From Rhizobium sp. Q54 (GTDB lineage: Bacteria > Pseudomonadota > Alphaproteobacteria > Rhizobiales > Aestuariivirgaceae), in assembly GCA_945889445.1 (NCBI GenBank), contig CAMDBX010000038.1, forward strand, positions 1-34,212: a stretch of 34,212 nucleotides of DNA, written 5' to 3'. The notes beneath the pieces are model-generated. The model searched no databases, was not told the origin of the DNA, and saw only the letters and a program-made list of their open reading frames with translations. This document shows, one piece after another, positions 24,207-32,217 of the stretch (position 1 is the first letter of the stretch; each line of letters opens with the position of its first letter). Position numbers and translations under genes: made by a program.

Positions 24207-25484
24207 ATGGATGCAGATGTGATCGTGGTGGGTGCAGGGCTGGCGGGTGCGGCCGCTGCACTGAAGCTCTCGAAGGCCGGCAAGCGGGTGCGCGTCATCG
24301 AGGCGCGCGACCGCTGCGGCGGGCGCGGCTATGCCAAGGCCTACGCGGGTGACGGGCCCCAGCTGGAATTCGGCGGAGCCTGGATCACGCCATGGCATGA
24401 CCGGCTGCGCGCCCTGGTGCCCGAACACGGCCTGTCGCTGCGCCCGCGCGCCCCCGTCACCAACCGGCTGTGGCTGCGCGACGGCGTGCTGCAAGGCAAC
24501 GGCGCTGCTTCACCCGATGACGTGACGGCGCATGAACGCGCCATCGCGCGGGTGGCTGTTGATTCGATCCTGCTCAAGAAGGGCCTCACCGAAAACGAGA
24601 AGGGCGAGGCGCTGACCGGCCTGTCCTTTGCCGCCTATCTCGACCGGCTGGGCTGCCCCAAGTCGACCCGCGACCTGTTCTCCGCCTGGTGGACGGTGTC
24701 GGGCAATGGCGATCACCACAAGGTGGCGGCCTCGGAATTCCTCGCGAGCTGCTCCTATGACAATGGTCTTGCCGAGGGCATGATCCGGTTCTGGTCGGAC
24801 ACGGTGGTGCCGGGCATGGGCGTGCTGGCGGAGCGCATGATCGCTGCCTCGGGGGCCGAGCTGATCCTCGATGATCCGGTGACGCAGGTGGTTCAGGAAA
24901 GTGGTCATGTCGAGGTGATAGCCGGCGCCTGGCGGCACCGGGCGAAGGCCTGCATCGTGGCGCTGGGCATCAACCAGATGCCGGCGATCGGCTTCACGCC
25001 CTGGCTCTCCGACAGCAAGACCGCAGCACTGGCCGCAGGCCATGGCGGACGGTCCTTCAAGCTGTGGCTCAGGGCGGAGGGTGTTCCCGTCGGCACGCTG
25101 GTGACGGGTGATGGCAGCGGCATTGAATTCGCCTTTGCCGAGCGGACCGAGAACGGCACCACCTACATCGTCGCCTTCGGGCTGATGCAGGAGGGCAACC
25201 ATCCCGCCGACCCCGCATGGGTAAAGGCCGAAGCCGCAAAGCTGTTTCCCAATGCCCGCATCATCTCGCATGACTGGCACGACTGGGTGGATGATCCCTT
25301 CGCGCGCGGTACGTGGGTTGCAGCGCTGGCGGGCCATGAGGCGGGCTACGAGTCGTCAAACTGGCAGCCCGAGGGGCGCATTGCCTTCGCCTCGTCCGAC
25401 TATGCGCGCGAGCAGGCGGGCTGGTTCGAGGGCGCGGTGATTTCCGGCGAGGACGCGGCAGAGGCCGTGCTGGTCTTTAGGTGA
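24207..25484 (+). CDS. FAD-dependent amine oxidase family protein
   Basis: A 425-residue flavoprotein. The dinucleotide-binding motif is VIVVGAGLAGAAAALKLSKAGKRVRVIEARDR... at 5-35 (GxGxxG followed by the acidic residue of strand two), then GGRGY and EFGGAWI, as in monoamine oxidases. The C-terminal FAD contact is FEGAVISGEDAAEAV (about 407-421). The family oxidises primary or secondary amines to imines and makes H2O2. The substrate is unknown. Its stop overlaps the convergent dehydratase gene by eight bases. An alternative role as a carotenoid-type desaturase is less likely, given the length. Confidence 0.85.
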   Translation: MDADVIVVGAGLAGAAAALKLSKAGKRVRVIEARDRCGGRGYAKAYAGDGPQLEFGGAWITPWHDRLRALVPEHGLSLRPRAPVTNRLWLRDGVLQGNGAASPDDVTAHERAIARVAVDSILLKKGLTENEKGEALTGLSFAAYLDRLGCPKSTRDLFSAWWTVSGNGDHHKVAASEFLASCSYDNGLAEGMIRFWSDTVVPGMGVLAERMIAASGAELILDDPVTQVVQESGHVEVIAGAWRHRAKACIVALGINQMPAIGFTPWLSDSKTAALAAGHGGRSFKLWLRAEGVPVGTLVTGDGSGIEFAFAERTENGTTYIVAFGLMQEGNHPADPAWVKAEAAKLFPNARIISHDWHDWVDDPFARGTWVAALAGHEAGYESSNWQPEGRIAFASSDYAREQAGWFEGAVISGEDAAEAVLVFR

Positions 25485-26409
25485 ACAGCTGGCCGAACAC
25501 GTCCATCGAGGTGTTGGCGCCGCAGACGACGACGCCGACGCGCTCACCTTTCTGCGGCTTGTAGGCGCCGGAGAGAAGTGCGGCGAAGGCGGCAGCACCA
25601 CCCGGCTCGGTGACCAGCTGCATCTCACGCCACAGGTGGCGCTGCGCATTGCGGATGTCATCATCGGAGATGAGCGTCACCTGCGCGATGTGATCCCTGG
25701 CGATCTCGAACATCAGCTTGCCCACCGTGCTGGCGCCGAGCGAATCGGTCGCCAGGCCTGAGGGCTTGACCGCCACACGCTCACCCGCTGCCATCGCGGC
25801 GTGCAGCGTGTTGCAGGTCTGCGGCTCGACGCCCACGATCTTCACGCCGGACTGGTACCACGCGGCGATGCCGCCGATGAGGCCGCCGCCGCCCACGGCG
25901 ACGAGCAGCGTATCGAGCCCCGGCGCCTGCTCCTCCAATTCGCGACCCAGCGTGCCTTGGCCTTCGAGTGTTGCCTCGGCATCATAGGCATGGACGCTGG
26001 TGGCGCCGCTTGTCGCAATCCAGGCTTCGCACAGCGCCAGCGCCTCGGAATAATTCGCACCCTTCTGCACGACTTCCGCACCATAGGACGCGATGCGGGA
26101 AACCTTGGCGGGCGACGAGATTTCCGGAACGAAGATCTTGGCCTTGTGGCCGAGCTGCCGTGATGCATAGGCAACGGCGGCACCATGGTTGCCGCCAGAC
26201 GCGGTGGCCACACCGCCGTGGCCCACACTCGCCTGCAGCAGCGTGTTGAAGGCGCCGCGCGACTTGAAGCTGCCGGCATGCTGCAGCAATTCGAGCTTGA
26301 GCGTGACGGGAAGTTCGACGCCCTCAACCGTCACCGAGACGACAGGCGTGCGGCGCACGTGGTTCGCAATGCGCGCTGCGGCACGGGTGATGGCGTCACG
26401 CGTGATCAT
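25477..26409 (-). CDS. Serine/threonine dehydratase family, PLP-dependent
   Basis: A 310-residue fold-type II PLP enzyme. The Schiff-base Lys49 is in AGSFKSRGAF, the phosphate loop near 170 is GGGGLIGG, and SGGNHG (71-76) contacts the substrate carboxylate. There is no C-terminal regulatory ACT domain, so it is a short catabolic type that would turn serine or threonine into pyruvate or 2-oxobutyrate plus ammonia. Serine racemase and hydroxyaspartate dehydratase are alternatives. ATG at 26409 overlaps the FolD-like stop. It is the last gene of the five-gene operon starting at 30015. Confidence 0.9.
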   Translation of the reverse strand: MITRDAITRAAARIANHVRRTPVVSVTVEGVELPVTLKLELLQHAGSFKSRGAFNTLLQASVGHGGVATASGGNHGAAVAYASRQLGHKAKIFVPEISSPAKVSRIASYGAEVVQKGANYSEALALCEAWIATSGATSVHAYDAEATLEGQGTLGRELEEQAPGLDTLLVAVGGGGLIGGIAAWYQSGVKIVGVEPQTCNTLHAAMAAGERVAVKPSGLATDSLGASTVGKLMFEIARDHIAQVTLISDDDIRNAQRHLWREMQLVTEPGGAAAFAALLSGAYKPQKGERVGVVVCGANTSMDVFGQLFT

Positions 26410-27344
26410 GCGGCGGGCGCCACGCTGAACAAGGTATCCGACTTGCCGCCGAAGACCTGGTCGTAATAGCGCTTCTGTGCCTGCGCGGCGGTGAGCGCGT
26501 TGCGCATCAGGATCGCAACGGTGACGGGGCCGACGCCGCCCGGCACCGGCGTGATCCAGCCCGCGGTTTCCGCACAGGCCTCATAGTCGACGTCGCCCAC
26601 CGTGAGGTTCTTGCCGTTCTCCTCGATCTGGTTGATGCCAATGTCGATGACGGCCGAGCCCGGCTTGATCATGTTGGGGGTGATGAAGCGCGGCTTGCCG
26701 ACCGCCACGAAGATCGCATCCGCGGCGCGCGAGTGGACGGCGAGGTTCCGCGTCATGTGATGGCACACGGTGACAGTGGCGCCTTCCGCCATCAGCAGGA
26801 AGGCGATGGGCTTGCCGACGATTTCGGAGTGCCCGATCACGACGACCTCGAGACCTTCGAGCCTGAGGCCCGTGCGCTTGAGCAGTTCGACCGAGGCCGC
26901 CGCCGTGCAGGGGGCAAGCGAGGTGTCACTGTAGACGATGTTGCCGATCGAAGCCGGGTGCATGCCCTCCACGTCCTTCAGCGGGTGGACGGCGGTCTGC
27001 AACTCGCGGATGTCGAGGTGCTTCGGAACGGGGCGCTGGATGATGACGCCGGTAACGCGCGGGTCCGTGTTCAATGCCTGCAGCATGGCCAGCATCTCGA
27101 CGCGCGAGACCGTCGCTGGCAGGTGCCGCTCCTCGAACATGATGCCGGCCTTCTCGGCACCGCGCGCCTGGTTTCTCACATAGAGGTTGACGGCCGGCAC
27201 ATCACCGATGGTGATGGAGACGAGCTTCACCGGCCAGCCCTTGGAGGCAAGCTCCTCCACGCCCTGATAGACGGCGCGGGTGATTTCCTCGGCAACGGGC
27301 TTGCCCAGCAGGGCATTGTGGCGGATGGCGGTCTGGACGGTCAT
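26406..27344 (-). CDS. FolD-like methylenetetrahydrofolate dehydrogenase with altered active site
   Basis: A 312-residue protein with the complete FolD layout, slightly longer than usual. Family landmarks are present but changed. The catalytic lysine four residues after the conserved Tyr55 is Gln59 (LYVRNQ). KDVDG reads KDVEG (Glu126). PCTP reads PCTA (145-148). GRS of the NADP site reads GHS (His172). PGGVGP is intact. Lys is needed for the cyclohydrolase reaction in characterised enzymes, so this one may be only a dehydrogenase, and the Arg-to-His change may alter the NADP/NAD preference. ATG at 27344 is preferred over GTG at 27353. A normal folD is expected elsewhere in the genome. Confidence 0.88.
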   Translation of the reverse strand: MTVQTAIRHNALLGKPVAEEITRAVYQGVEELASKGWPVKLVSITIGDVPAVNLYVRNQARGAEKAGIMFEERHLPATVSRVEMLAMLQALNTDPRVTGVIIQRPVPKHLDIRELQTAVHPLKDVEGMHPASIGNIVYSDTSLAPCTAAASVELLKRTGLRLEGLEVVVIGHSEIVGKPIAFLLMAEGATVTVCHHMTRNLAVHSRAADAIFVAVGKPRFITPNMIKPGSAVIDIGINQIEENGKNLTVGDVDYEACAETAGWITPVPGGVGPVTVAILMRNALTAAQAQKRYYDQVFGGKSDTLFSVAPAA

Positions 27345-27377
27345 TATCGGCACTTCCTTGACTGTGGCGCCTCTTTC

Positions 27378-28079
27378 TCACGCCGTGATCGCCATGCGCA
27401 AGCCCCTTGCATCCAGCGGCGGATCGGCGGGGAAGGAGACGGCACGGCCCTCCAGAATGCGCCGCGCACTCCAAGCGCAGGCGCAGGCATCGATCAGGTC
27501 GTCGGCACCCACATCGGCGCGGCGATAAGTGTGGGGCGGCAGGCTGCTGAGCGGAAAGCCCGCCGCTGCCATGAGCGCCTTGCGCAGGTCGAGGCCAGGA
27601 ACATGCGGACTGCCCTTCACCTTCTTCGGCAGCGGCAATGATGTCTCGCCGTTCATGGCCCAGAAGGCGAGCTCGGGGTGGACCTCGACGATGCGCGCCT
27701 GCAACTCCGGGGTGATGAGGGCATCGATCTCACGCATCTTGGGGAAGATGTGGAAGATCTGCTTCGACACTTTTTTCGGCGGATCGGAGCTGGCGAGGTT
27801 CGCCGCACAGGCCTCCCGGTAGTCGGCACACATCACGGCGGCGCGCGAGGGCACCGAGAAGACGCTCGACTGCCGCTCGCCCAGCCGCTGCCGAACTTCA
27901 CGCTCGGCGGCGCGGCCAGAGCCTTGCGGAAAGCCGATGGGCATGTCGACGGCGACCACCGCCGCATCGAGTGCGACGATGTCCGCGAAGCTGCGGCACA
28001 AATGATGGGAAACGGTCTCAGCCCAGCGCACGGCGATCCAGCCTCCGGGGCAGCCATCGACACCGACGACGGGCGTCAT
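27378..28079 (-). CDS. DUF429 domain protein (predicted RNase H-like fold)
   Basis: A 233-residue DUF429 protein. The family's opening VGVDGCPGGWIAV (5-17), DMPIGFP near 44-50, SSVFSVPSRAAV near 71, the HPE motif (VEVHPELAFW) and the C-terminal DDLIDACACAW are all present. An RNase H-like fold with acidic residues has been predicted for the family, but no activity is established. It lies between pdxY (ATGA overlap) and the folD-like gene (33 bases). Its role in this operon is unknown. Confidence 0.88.
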   Translation of the reverse strand: MTPVVGVDGCPGGWIAVRWAETVSHHLCRSFADIVALDAAVVAVDMPIGFPQGSGRAAEREVRQRLGERQSSVFSVPSRAAVMCADYREACAANLASSDPPKKVSKQIFHIFPKMREIDALITPELQARIVEVHPELAFWAMNGETSLPLPKKVKGSPHVPGLDLRKALMAAAGFPLSSLPPHTYRRADVGADDLIDACACAWSARRILEGRAVSFPADPPLDARGLRMAITA

Positions 28080-28843
28080 GATCCGTGCAGCGCGCCCGCC
28101 ACGTTCAGCACCGTGGTGCCGGAGCTGAGGGCGATGGCGCGAGACAGGGTCGTCATCGCCGTGACGAAAGCCTGCTGGGGCGGCTTCCGAAGGCGTTCCG
28201 CGAGATAGACGCCGCTGAGGAAATCACCCGTGCCATTCGGCACCATCGCGAGCTTCGGCACGACGATGCGGTGAACCGAATCGGGCGTCACCAGCAACGT
28301 GGCGAGGCCATCATGCGATGGAACGGAGGTGGCGAGCACTTCGGACAGTGCGAGCGCGCGTGCTGCAGCAATGGCGCTGGCCTCGTCCGTCACCTCATGG
28401 CCTGACAGCCAGGAAAGCTCGAAGGCATTGGGCGTGAGGCAATTGGCGCGCGGCACCAGATGCGCGCGGATCGCTTCGGCCACCTCCTGCGGGATATAGA
28501 GCCTGCCGTGATCGCCCATCACCGGATCGACCAGCAGGAAGGGCACGGCAACACGGCCAAGAAGCCCTGCCACCTCTTCAACCTGGCCCACGCTCGCGAA
28601 GTAGCCGGTGAGCATGGCATCGAGATTGGAGAGAGCGCCCAATGCCTCGAGTGCCGCGAACATGCGCGCCATGTCCTCGGCTTGTGTACGGAAGCCTGCA
28701 GTCGCCCCGTGGCCCGGATGGTTGGACAGCGTGATGGTCGGCAATGCCAGCACCTCATGGCCCTTCGCCTGAAGAGCCGGCACGGCGGCGGAGTTGCCGA
28801 CGGGGCCCCAGACGACCTGGCTGGAGATGCTGAGCACCTTCAT
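28076..28843 (-). CDS. pdxY: Pyridoxal kinase
   Basis: A 255-residue ribokinase-fold protein of the PdxK/PdxY group. The opening SISSQVVWGPVGNSAA (6-20), then DPVMGDHGRLY near 106 and LTPNAFELSWLSG near 137, and the anion hole NGTGD (203-207) with its catalytic Asp207, are all present. It phosphorylates pyridoxal to PLP. In this operon it could supply PLP to the dehydratase. ATG at 28843 shares one base with the stop of the oxidoreductase (TGATG), so translation is coupled. Confidence 0.9.
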   Translation of the reverse strand: MKVLSISSQVVWGPVGNSAAVPALQAKGHEVLALPTITLSNHPGHGATAGFRTQAEDMARMFAALEALGALSNLDAMLTGYFASVGQVEEVAGLLGRVAVPFLLVDPVMGDHGRLYIPQEVAEAIRAHLVPRANCLTPNAFELSWLSGHEVTDEASAIAAARALALSEVLATSVPSHDGLATLLVTPDSVHRIVVPKLAMVPNGTGDFLSGVYLAERLRKPPQQAFVTAMTTLSRAIALSSGTTVLNVAGALHGS

Positions 28844-30015
28844 CAGATCACGTTCTTCTCGAACAGCGGCTGGTTGTTGCGGATGCGATCGAAGCCGAAG
28901 CGCGCGAGGTCGATGGTCTTGTAGCGGCCGTCGATGACGAGTTCGGAAATCGCATTTCCCGCCGCAGGTCCCTGCTGCAGCCCGTGACCGGAGAAACCAT
29001 TGGCGAAGAGGAAGTTGGTCACCTCCGGGTGCGGGCCGATCACCGCGTTCTGGTCCAGCGCGTTGTAATCATAATGCCCCACCCAGGCGCTGATCACCTT
29101 GATCGCCTCGAACAGCGGAACGCGCTCGGCCAATGCCGGCCAGATATTCTCCTCGAACCATCTGTGGTCCACCTCCCAGTCGAGGGTGTCCGGCTCCTGG
29201 TGTTCCTCGGGTGACAAGCCCGCAAGGAAGTTGCGGCCCTCCGGCCGGAAATAGACGCCGCCCGGAATGACGGTGAGCGGGGCCTTGTGCAGCGCCTCGG
29301 TGGCAGCGGGGCAATCGAGCACATAGACATAGCGCTTGCGCGGGCCCACCGGCAGGTCGATCCCCGCCAGCTCGGCGAGCCTGCCCGCACCAGTGCCCGC
29401 CGCGTTGACCAGCGTACCGCAGGAGATCGCTTCACCAGACGCCAGCGTGACACCGCTGATACGCTGGCCTTCGCGGGTGACGCCCGTCACCTCATCCTGA
29501 ATCAATTCGACGCCCTTGGCGATGGCCGACTTCCGGAACAGCGCCGCGAACATGTAGGGGTCGACCCAGCCCTCGCCCGAAAGCCCGAAGCAGCCCGCAG
29601 CGATGCCCTCCGTCACCAGCCAGGGAAAGCGCGCAGCCAGTTCATCACCGCGCAGCAGCACGTTATCGGCGCCATTGGCGATCTGGACAGCGTGGTTCTC
29701 CTCGAGAATGGGCAGCCCCTCCGGCGTGGCGCAGATGAGGTAGCCCTGCTCCTTGAAGCCGATGTCGGAATCCGGCCCGAATTCCTGCTTGAGGTTCTTG
29801 ACCAGCGTGACGCCGAACTTCGAAAGATGGATGTTTTCGGGCGTCGAGAACTGCTGCCGGAGGCCTCCGACCGAGCGGGCGGTGCAACCCAGGGCCCAGC
29901 TCGTGTCCTTTTCCACCAGGGCGATGGAGCCGGTGAAGCCATTTTTCCGCAGGTAATGGGCGCTGGCGCTGCCCACCACGCCGCCGCCCACGATCACGAC
30001 GTCATATGCTTTCAT
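28843..30015 (-). CDS. FAD-dependent oxidoreductase, DAO/sarcosine-oxidase-like
   Basis: A 390-residue protein of the D-amino acid oxidase / glycine oxidase / sarcosine oxidase beta group. The N-terminus VVIVGGGVVGSASAHYL (6-22) binds FAD. TARSVGGLRQQFSTPENIHLSK follows as in FOXRED1 and dimethylglycine-oxidase-like proteins. The C-terminal FANGFSGHGLQQGPAAG is the second FAD contact. It likely oxidises a secondary amine or amino acid. ATG at 30015 is preferred to 30078 because the extension has no family match. As first gene of the operon with pdxY, DUF429, a FolD paralogue and a serine dehydratase, an N-methyl amino acid is a plausible substrate; this is inferred. Confidence 0.88.
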   Translation of the reverse strand: MKAYDVVIVGGGVVGSASAHYLRKNGFTGSIALVEKDTSWALGCTARSVGGLRQQFSTPENIHLSKFGVTLVKNLKQEFGPDSDIGFKEQGYLICATPEGLPILEENHAVQIANGADNVLLRGDELAARFPWLVTEGIAAGCFGLSGEGWVDPYMFAALFRKSAIAKGVELIQDEVTGVTREGQRISGVTLASGEAISCGTLVNAAGTGAGRLAELAGIDLPVGPRKRYVYVLDCPAATEALHKAPLTVIPGGVYFRPEGRNFLAGLSPEEHQEPDTLDWEVDHRWFEENIWPALAERVPLFEAIKVISAWVGHYDYNALDQNAVIGPHPEVTNFLFANGFSGHGLQQGPAAGNAISELVIDGRYKTIDLARFGFDRIRNNQPLFEKNVI

Positions 30016-30144
30016 GGGGGCGGACATTGCCCAAAGCGGCCTCTCCCCACAAGGGCAGAAGCCATGCGGATCATCCAAAAGTGGGCTTCCATTCGCGCAT
30101 TGCGGCGACTAGCTTGCAGCGCAGCAAGAGACGGAAAAGACAAG
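30016..30144. promoter_or_regulatory. Divergent intergenic control region
   Basis: The 129 bases between the FAD oxidoreductase operon (minus) and the malyl-CoA lyase gene (plus) must hold both promoters. CTCTCCCCACAAGGG at about 30042-30056 looks like an eroded half of the palindromic element found at 10157 and 32094. I see no clear operator. Confidence 0.3.
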
Positions 30145-31005
30145 ATGTTCAGAGCCAGACGCAGTGTCCTCTACATGCCCGGCGCCAATGAGCGCGCCCT
30201 CGAGAAGGCGAAGTCACTCGACGCCGATTCGCTGATCCTCGACTTGGAGGATTCAGTGGCACCCGATGCCAAGGCCGAGGCCCGCGCCAAGGTGGCGGCC
30301 GCGGTGAAGGCGGGGGGCTTCGGCCGGCGTGAACTCGTCATCCGCATCAACGGCCTCGACACGCCCTGGGGCGTGGAAGACCTGAAGATGGCGGCTGAGG
30401 TGAACCCCGATGCCATTCTGGTGCCGAAGGTGGCGCGGCCCGGCGACATCGTGAATGTTTCCAAGATTCATGTCGGCATGGGCGGTGCGGAGAAGACCCG
30501 CATGTGGGCGATGATGGAAACGCCCATGGCCATCTTCAACGTGCGCGAGATCGCCTCGGTGCACCAGGTGGCACGCCTCTCCTGCTTCGTGCTGGGCACC
30601 AATGATCTCCTCAAGGAATCCCGCGCGCTGGCCACCGGCGGGCGCTTCGCCATTCTGCCGTGGCTGTCGATGACGCTGCTCGCCGCCCGCGCCTATGGGC
30701 TGGACGTGATCGACGGCGTCTACAACGACTTCCGCGACGAGCAGGGCTTCCGGGCCGAATGCGAACAGGGCCGCACGCTGGGCATGGACGGCAAGACGCT
30801 GATCCACCCCGGCCAGATCGCCGCCTGCAACGAGATGTTCTCGCCAGCGCCCGAGGAAGTGGCCTGGGCGCGCAAGATCATCGCCGCCTTCCAGCTGCCG
30901 GAGAATGCGGCAAAGGGCGTCATCACGGTCGACGGCAAGATGGTGGAACGCCTGCACCTTGCCATGGCGGAACGCGTGGCAGCCATTGCGGAGGCAATTT
31001 CGTGA
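30145..31005 (+). CDS. HpcH/HpaI-family CoA-ester lyase, L-malyl-CoA/beta-methylmalyl-CoA lyase-like
   Basis: A 286-residue citrate lyase beta-like protein. RRSVLYMPGANERALEKA (5-22), LILDLEDSVAP (30-40; Asp33 and Glu35), the metal ligand Glu125 in MMETPMAIFN and GTNDLLKE are visible. It condenses or splits a CoA thioester with glyoxylate. The next gene overlaps it and codes for a mesaconyl-CoA hydratase-like MaoC protein, which points to beta-methylmalyl-CoA, as in the ethylmalonyl-CoA pathway for acetate. Citramalyl-CoA or malyl-CoA alone remain alternatives. ATG at 30145 follows GGAAAAGACAAG. Confidence 0.88.
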   Translation: MFRARRSVLYMPGANERALEKAKSLDADSLILDLEDSVAPDAKAEARAKVAAAVKAGGFGRRELVIRINGLDTPWGVEDLKMAAEVNPDAILVPKVARPGDIVNVSKIHVGMGGAEKTRMWAMMETPMAIFNVREIASVHQVARLSCFVLGTNDLLKESRALATGGRFAILPWLSMTLLAARAYGLDVIDGVYNDFRDEQGFRAECEQGRTLGMDGKTLIHPGQIAACNEMFSPAPEEVAWARKIIAAFQLPENAAKGVITVDGKMVERLHLAMAERVAAIAEAIS

Positions 31006-32054
31006 GCATCAAGACCAACCCGGGAAACTATTTCGAGGACTTCCGCCTCGGCCAGACAATCCGCCACGCCACGCCGCGCACGGTGACGGTGGGCGATGTG
31101 GCACTCTACACGGCACTCTATGGCTCGCGCTTTGCCGTGCAGTCATCCGATGCCTTCGCGAAGGCCGTGGGCTACCCGCAGGCGCCGATTGATGACCTGC
31201 TCACCTTCCATGTCGTCTTCGGCAAGACCGTGCCGGATGTCTCGCTCAATGCGGTGGCCAATCTCGGCTATGCCGATTGCCGTTTCCTCAAGGCGGTCTA
31301 TCCCGGTGACACGCTCGCGACTGTCTCAGAAGTGATCGGCCTCAAGGAGAACTCCAACGGCAAGACGGGCACCGTCTATGTGCGCTCGGTGGGCACCAAC
31401 CAGCGCGGTGAGGAGGTCTTGTCCTATGTGCGCTGGGTGATGGTGAGGAAGCGCGACGAGTCCGCACCAGCACCCGAAGCCGTTGTGCCGCAACTGCCGA
31501 AGCGCGTGGACTTGGCCTTGCTGGGCGGTGCCTGCCCAGTGATCGACCGCGCAAAATGGGATGACGGCCTCGCCGGTTCACCGCACCGCTTCGCCGACTA
31601 TGCGGCAGGCGAGAAGATCGACCACGTTGACGGCATGACGGTGGAAGAGGCCGAGCATCAGATTGCCACGCGCCTCTTCCAGAACACCGCCAAGGTGCAT
31701 TTCAACCAGCATTCGGAAGCACAGGGCCGCTTCGGCCGCAGGCTGATCTATGGCGGCCACGTCATCTCGCTGGCGCGCGCATTGAGCTTCAACGGATTGG
31801 CCAATGCCTTCCACATCGCCGCCATCAACGGTGGCCGTCACGTGGCACCGCTGTTTGCGGGCGGCACGGTGTTCGCCTGGTCGGAGATCATCGAGACGGC
31901 AGAGCTTCCGGGTCGCAACGATGTCGGCGCGCTGCGCATCGTGACGCGCGCCACGCGCGATGTTCCGTGTGCGGAGTTCCCGGTGGAGGACGGCGCGCCG
32001 AACAAGCCGGGGGTGGTCCTGGAACTGGATTACTGGGCGCTGATGGTGCGGTAG
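31002..32054 (+). CDS. MaoC-family dehydratase, mesaconyl-CoA hydratase-like
   Basis: A 350-residue double hot-dog protein. The size and the pattern GNYFEDFRLGQTIRHATPRTVTVGD at the N-terminus fit mesaconyl-CoA hydratase / beta-methylmalyl-CoA dehydratase. The hydratase motif near 230-250 (NQHSEAQGRFGRRLIYGGHV) has the catalytic Asn/His group. It starts with GTG at 31002, overlapping the lyase stop (GTGA). With the lyase it interconverts mesaconyl-CoA, beta-methylmalyl-CoA, glyoxylate and propionyl-CoA. Other ethylmalonyl-CoA pathway genes are not in this window. Confidence 0.88.
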   Translation: MSIKTNPGNYFEDFRLGQTIRHATPRTVTVGDVALYTALYGSRFAVQSSDAFAKAVGYPQAPIDDLLTFHVVFGKTVPDVSLNAVANLGYADCRFLKAVYPGDTLATVSEVIGLKENSNGKTGTVYVRSVGTNQRGEEVLSYVRWVMVRKRDESAPAPEAVVPQLPKRVDLALLGGACPVIDRAKWDDGLAGSPHRFADYAAGEKIDHVDGMTVEEAEHQIATRLFQNTAKVHFNQHSEAQGRFGRRLIYGGHVISLARALSFNGLANAFHIAAINGGRHVAPLFAGGTVFAWSEIIETAELPGRNDVGALRIVTRATRDVPCAEFPVEDGAPNKPGVVLELDYWALMVR

Positions 32055-32093
32055 AGCATCACCAAATCTTGCTCTGCCACCCCAGCGATGGTT

Positions 32094-32200
32094 CCCCTCC
32101 CCCTCGTGGGGAGGGGAAGGGGTGGGGGGCCACAAGTCCACGTCTCGAAGGCCTGAGCCCGGGGAGCCCCACCCTTGATCCCTCCCCACAAGGGGGAGGG
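32094..32200. repeat. Long imperfect inverted repeat, second copy
   Basis: The left arm (about 32094-32130) and right arm (about 32166-32200) are largely reverse complementary. Both contain the CTCCCC...GGGGAG palindromes seen at 10157-10270, with similar arm length and spacing. It lies between the convergent hydratase and epmA genes, where it could serve as a bidirectional transcription barrier. Confidence 0.8.
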
Positions 32201-32217
32201 AAACACATAGGACTGAC

